A DNA stretch of 64,000 nucleotides from Trichobilharzia regenti (Eukaryota; Platyhelminthes; Trematoda; Strigeidida; Schistosomatidae), in the NCBI GenBank assembly GCA_944472135.2, contig OX235270.1, forward strand, positions 73,975,168 through 74,039,167. Reading direction: 5' to 3'. The notes beneath the pieces were generated by a model. The model saw nothing but the letters and a program-made list of their open reading frames with translations, had not been told where the DNA came from and ran no database searches. Below, piece after piece: positions 52,901 through 59,654 of this stretch; the stretch's first letter is position 1, and each line of letters begins with the position of its first letter. Made by a program: the position numbers and the translations under genes.

Positions 52901-55900
52901 ACTCTCCCCATGTATCTCTTCAGGGAAAACCAGAAGCCTATATAGGAAACTATATGCCCGCACTAGTAAGTACAAAAGCTCAACCATACCCCACCTAGCT
53001 CGTGTTCTGTGCGATAAAGAAAGCATTAGGCGTGAAACCTTTAACTTATTAAATAGTCAGTAGAACAACTGGATCTCTTCTTTCCAACTCATATCATTTA
53101 CAGGTAAAACTTTTTTCTTTTCTTTTCCTTTTCTCTCTCTCTCTTTTTCTGTTATGTGCAGCTTTGCTTCTTTCTTCTGCTTACGCCAGAAGATATGCTT
53201 GCATCTACTTTTTTAGCACCTTCAAACACTCTGTTCAATTTTTGGCTTTGCTACCGATATAGCAATATGTTGTTGTCAAAACTAACTGAGATTGTCCTAA
53301 ATCTAAGGAGAATTTTTATTTTATTGTTAATTTGCTAACTGGATGCAATACTGTAGTAAAAGGCTGAGAATTCCATTCTGTATCACAAGTACTGTTTTGG
53401 AATAAAGCTATTATCATTAATTAAAATTATAAAAACCACAAAAGGCCTGGCATGACAATATTAAGAGATTTATTTTATTGAAAAGCAATTTAACACTATT
53501 CTACGAGTAACAGACAGCAGAAAACTGCATGACAGATTATGCCATCCATGTTTAGTTCACTGTGGCAATCTTAACTTAGGCATTCAAGAGTAGTAGTATT
53601 GCAAAAATATAAGTTTCTGAAATATTAAAATCTATTTCTCAGAATCTCTTTTTGAATACCTATGATTTTTAGCCTATCTGACGTAATATGTGGAGTCGAA
53701 ACCACCTAGACTTAACACTGAAGTAATCTGCATACTGATTGATTTGAAATAACTTTACATTATCTGAAGAAATCAGCTACACTACTATACCATAACTAAT
53801 AAATCAAACGAAACGCGTCGTTGTAAATTTTTAAGCAGAAGTCACTGTCTACACCGGATACGTCTTGTACTTTTCGTTACCTAACTTTAATTCACCAGAA
53901 TCCATGTGAGCCCAGCTGACGAGTTTCAGATAAGATGAAACGTGAATTTATCAAACACATCATTTCTAAAAAATGAATTTATAAACTATCTTAGTGGAGA
54001 GACGGAAAATAATCAGTTGACTGTCGCATTGGCCAAGCAACTCACATAATTTATTGACTGGAAGAAACTTTTAGTCGTGACAAAAACCAACAGTTATTTG
54101 AAAAGCGTTTATTCAGAGCATGATATTAGTATGCACAGGTGACAATAGACATAAAATAAAAACACCAGATGTTCAGACTAACTAATTCATTCGGAGTATA
54201 ACTTGGTTGATTCGAAGAAGTATTCTTATTAAATGATAATAATCATAACGACGAACGAACCTTTGCATATGATTCATTTATATCAGAGTTTCAGGAACCT
54301 TTGATGACTCAAATGTAACTGAAGCCTAGTCGTTAGCTGGGTTTTTTAACTCAGTCAGCTGACTACAAAACCATCAGTAATATTAATATCAGTTAATATT
54401 ACTGTACAACACTGTGTGATTTATCAAAATAAAATCTTATCCATAATGGAGTTATACTCTATCACAGTACCCAAGTTTTATACGTATATCAGTAGGCTAT
54501 CAGTTTAATCTTGCGACAATTCTAATTTTTTTCGGATATAATAATTTGTGTGAAAACCAGATTACTAAACTAAGTCTGTTTCAGACAGCCTTACCTAAAT
54601 TACGCTTTTATACTGGGAATAGTCAGTTAATTTCGCACAGAAATTCATTTGAAAGAAAGTATAATGTAAAGGGGGATTTTATATCTATCCGTTCATTAAA
54701 TGTTTGGCAAGTATTCCTGTATAGAACCCCAACACCATTATTGTTCTATGAATGAATGTTGTGAAGCTTTTATTAACCATCATATAAGTTGGTTGGTTAA
54801 ATTTAAAACACTCTCAAAGTCTTTTGGTAAGCTGCCAAAAGTATTTTTATCACTTGTAAAATGTATCATTCTTATCTTCATGCTCTCCTTCAAATATATG
54901 CATAAATATATACTGGTTAGCTGGGGCATTTATTCGACCTCAGTTTTTAGTTATGTAGTATAATAGTTCTTAACAAACAATCTTAATTTCAAGAGGATTT
55001 CGGTATGAACATACATAACTTTGAAAATAATCTGAAGTTAAAGTATGCTGAAAATCTGTTTCACTTAATTTTAGAACCCCCCCCCAAGAGTGTTCAAGTA
55101 AGCTGTTGAGAATCCTCAGTTGCAAAACTACCAGCTTTCAAAACAAGCGTTATGCCTAGTGACTGACAAACAAAATCAATAAAAACAAGGGGGAATCATC
55201 TTTCCAGTGCCTCATACTGAAAATCACCTTTATGTCAACCAGATCCTCGAGAACAAAGAAAGTAAAATAAAATTTATGTTCTTTGTATTCCAGCCATTCC
55301 AGGTGTAACATTCATGTAACGTTTAAATAAGAAATAATGCATTACTGTGAGTAGAGCCTAAGAGTGGGAATATAATTCACTATCATACCTGCTGGCAGCA
55401 AAAAGTACTGTATTAGCGAGGCAGTTATTAACCATGAAACGCTGTTTAAACGCTAGCGTGGTTTATTCAAAACTCAGTGTGATTACCACAGTTCTTTATT
55501 AATGTGGTGACTGTTACTGAGCGCTAGGTCTGTTAATGTGCTTTGAAGACCACAAAATGTGTAAGAAATCAATTTTTGTGGAGCGCATAATGTATTATTT
55601 ATTTTTTTGAGTATTGCGTGCGTTTGAAACTTTTTTTCCTTCACGTTCCCAGTGGAACATAGGGCCTCAAGGTAGTGGCTTGAAGCTTCTGTGGCAGTGT
55701 TTATTTTACAGGATGGGTTGCTAGCCTCATGGCCAACCTTTCCTCTTTACCAGCGTAATTTCTGGCTCAGCTCCGTAAAGGAGTGCGTCTGTGACCGGGT
55801 ATCGAACCCGGACCATGTGCATGGTCGGCGAGCTTCCTAACCGCTATACCACCGACGCGTTTGAAACCGGAAAGAGCTTAATCTCCTTATATCTGGTTTG

Positions 55901-58900
55901 CCTTCATTTCGTGGAATAGGAATGTTTTTAATGCAAAAGTGTCTTTAAAACGTGTGCCAGCATCTCAAAAACCTTAGATAACGGTAGCCCAAATTTATTT
56001 TTATTTATTTTTTTATTATTGCTTGATTCCACACTATATTTTTGATACAAGTACTAGGTTGTGTTTGAAGTAAACCCAGTTTATGTTCATCGTAATTCCT
56101 TTCATCGGTCTAAAGAATGAGAATGTACGGACACTTTTGAAGCTGCGTATTGGTGGTGATGATCTGCCACAATGATGAAGGTTACTTTCAAACGACATTG
56201 TCTTACTGAATGACACTATCAGCCAATTCCTGAGAATTGTTGACGGTGTAGAGTATGTTCAAAAGATTGACAGTAAAATGCGCAAAGATTTATCCTTGAA
56301 GATGGGATATGTGCTTAAGCAGTTCCTGTACAAGTAATGACACGTGAAATTTGAGCTGCGCAACAAGTATCGTAGTCGCGTATGCGACTCTCCGTCAACT
56401 CAAGTGTTGCTATCATATTAATTTGATAGATAAGTGTATAAAGTTTTGGTACAAGCAGCTGCATTGAAAGCCTACAACTAAAAGCCACTGGAAACAAGGT
56501 TCTTCTAAAATTGCTCGTATTCATTTAAATGCCTTGTGAGTAATTCTGAGGCTCAGTTGTACATTTTTGAGGTTATTATTTGAGGACATTATTTAACCGG
56601 CAATACCTACTTGGTTATGTATTAAGCCCATCATTTTAGTGGTTCCTATTTCTTCTCTTGTTAACACAGTGGACAATCAACCAATAAAATAACGTCTAGA
56701 TGGGAAGAATACTTATGTTAGATCAATGTGCATAACAATTTTCCACTTTGGCTTAAGAGACCATATGAGCCTCTGTTCAAGATATTGTCGAATATATGTC
56801 AGAATCCACCTTGAAATGTAATACGAAAGCAACAGGAGCCTAATTACTTGGGTAGTTTTTTACTGCCTATACAACACTACTTTATTTATGTTGTCACATA
56901 AGTAAGTCAACAGATGTAATTCGTTTTACTTCAGTTTCAAAATAAAGTCTATAATGGTGAATGCCTTACCAATCAGCAGAAAGTAAACATTTACCGAAAC
57001 TATCTATGTTCAACACCCTACAGAAACCACTACCATAAACTAACACTTTAAACATTTTTGCAGAAAAAAAAGACAACAAACATTTTCAAACAATGAAAGC
57101 AGTGATAGGAAAGACAGTTTATGCTTAGGAAGTAAGTTACGCGTAACAAAGCACCGACACGAACGTTACAGCTCAGTTTGCGTAAACAAAACATTTCAAC
57201 TAGGGTTAAAAGTAAACACAGAAATGATATAAATGGTGTGCGAAAGAAGTTGGAAAGAAACGTGTCTGTAAAAGATGATGGAAAACATAACAGCATACAT
57301 AAATTTCTGTCTTTGGTGAGCTCTCACTATGGGTTAAAGTACCATATCATTGTGACCTTAACACGTGAAAAATGTGGATATACTGCCAGTATTAGTTAAA
57401 TGATTATCTCATAGACCGAGGAAAAGTTATCTGCTGCAAATTTAATGATTTAAATATTTCACATTAGCTCAGAGCATGTCCTGAGTCATTACCGCGCATA
57501 ACAATAACACTGAAATTATAAATAATGACTATTAGAAGGTATTGACAAAAGCCGAATTTGGAATAGGTGTTATTAAGGATTTTTCCATAACTTACAAAAT
57601 AAACGATGAAAAAAAAGAGAATTTAATTTTTAATCCTATTGTAGATGCCACCCGAAGTGAAGGAGATGACTATGCACACTATCACAGGACCAAAACATAA
57701 TTTATTCAGAAATTCAAACAGTTTATTGAATTTTTTGATTTGTTTATTTAGCTACTCAAGGACAGTCTAACTTGCTTAGTCATGTTAAGGTAAGCATGAC
57801 CACATTTAAAATTTTCTTGTAATTTGATATCCTTCAAAATAACTCTGTCTATCTGCCTCATGGTAACGTGCTTATTGGTTTTGTGAAGTAAAAAATTACT
57901 AACCAACAAGGAGTTTTGTTTAAATTAGCTAGTATTAGTCAGTTGAAGCCTTAATATAAAAACTACATTTTGAGGCATGGTAATATTATATATAATATAT
58001 ATAAAATATATATATATATATATATATTTTAAGCATATATTGTTGTATTTGTCATTAAACTTTAAGCTTAAGCTTACTATTCTTCATTTTTCTGCCCTAA
58101 TTTGAATTTTACCATGACTGGTCTATGCAAATTTATCAAATGCAATACTCAAAAAAATTGCTGCATCAGGTTTCAGCGAGAACTTCCCTAAGCCACCTGG
58201 ATTCACGACTTTAGCTTTAAAGAAACCAGCTCGATAATCAAGATACGAGATGTTTCTTAAGGAAATTATCCTTTCATCAATAATTTTTATTACATACATT
58301 TATTCCCCTTAACGAATTTAAACAAAGCAAGAATAAAATGGTACCATCTTTTATTTCGTTGCCTTCTCGTCAGCTGCTTACATGGCAAAGACATTATTAA
58401 ATATATCTACAACAACAATTTTAACATACTTGCACAGAGTTCAGTTTAAACAAAAATCAATCGATCAATATGCTCATACACTAAAAATATATACATATAT
58501 AAATATGCAATATTAACCACTATTCCGAACAATAATAATCAAACACAATGGAAACTTTTAGCACTTCACATTCGGAGGAAAGAGAGGTGAAATTATCCAG
58601 TTACCAGGGCAAAGAAAGACTGATAACCGCTTCTTTCTGGACGCATAAATCAGGTTTCAGGCGCTTGATGCAAATGGCTTCAGCAAACTTAAGGAGAATT
58701 GAGCTATTTTGCTTATTGATAATTTTGAACGACTTTTCGACGTCCAACTCATGACCCGTGTCGAGGAGATGCCTGGTGATGGCACTGTTTAAAGCATTTG
58801 TTCCCTTTAGACGTAAGCTTTTTGGTACATGTTCAGAAAATCGTAGATATGCCCTTCTTTCTGTCCTTCCAATGTAACTGCTCCCGCAGATACATGTAAA

Positions 58901-59614
58901 TTTGTGTACACAGTTGGAGGTAACATGAGAAGGATATCTATCGATTTTTGATTGCACCAAAGAGCAAGTTGTTCGATAGATGGGAACGAGCTTAGCTGCA
59001 GGATAGGCTATGGCTAGTGATTTACCCAGCCTTCTGTTGATCATTGCTGCAATGTTTTCACCTTTATAATCAAGCTGAAGGTAGACTGGCTTTTTTTCCA
59101 CTGTGATTTGTTTTACATTTGTGACTTCATATCTTCTCCTCGACACGGGTCATGAGGTGGACGTCGAAAAGTCGTTCAAAATTATCAATAAGCAAAATAG
59201 CTCAATTCTCCTTAAGTTTGCTGAAGCCATTTCCATCAAGCGCCTGAAACCTGATTTATGCGTCCAGAAAGAAGCGGTTATCAGTCTTTCTTTGCCCTGG
59301 TAACTGGATAATTTCACCTCTCTTTCCTCCGAATGTGAAATGGTAAAAGTTTCCATTGTGTTTGATTATTATTGTTCGGAATAGTGGTTAATATTGCATA
59401 TTTATATATGTATATATTTTTAGTGTATGAGCATATTGATCGATTGATGTTTGTTTAAACTTAACTCTGTGCAAGTATGTTAAAATTGTTGTTGTAGATA
59501 TATTTAATAATGTCTTTGTCATGTAAGCAGCTGACGAGAAGGCAACGAAATAAAAGATGGTACCATTTTATTCTGCTAAAACTGTAGTTCTTGCTTTGTT
59601 CAAAATAATTTTTA

Positions 59615-59654
<40 letters not shown>

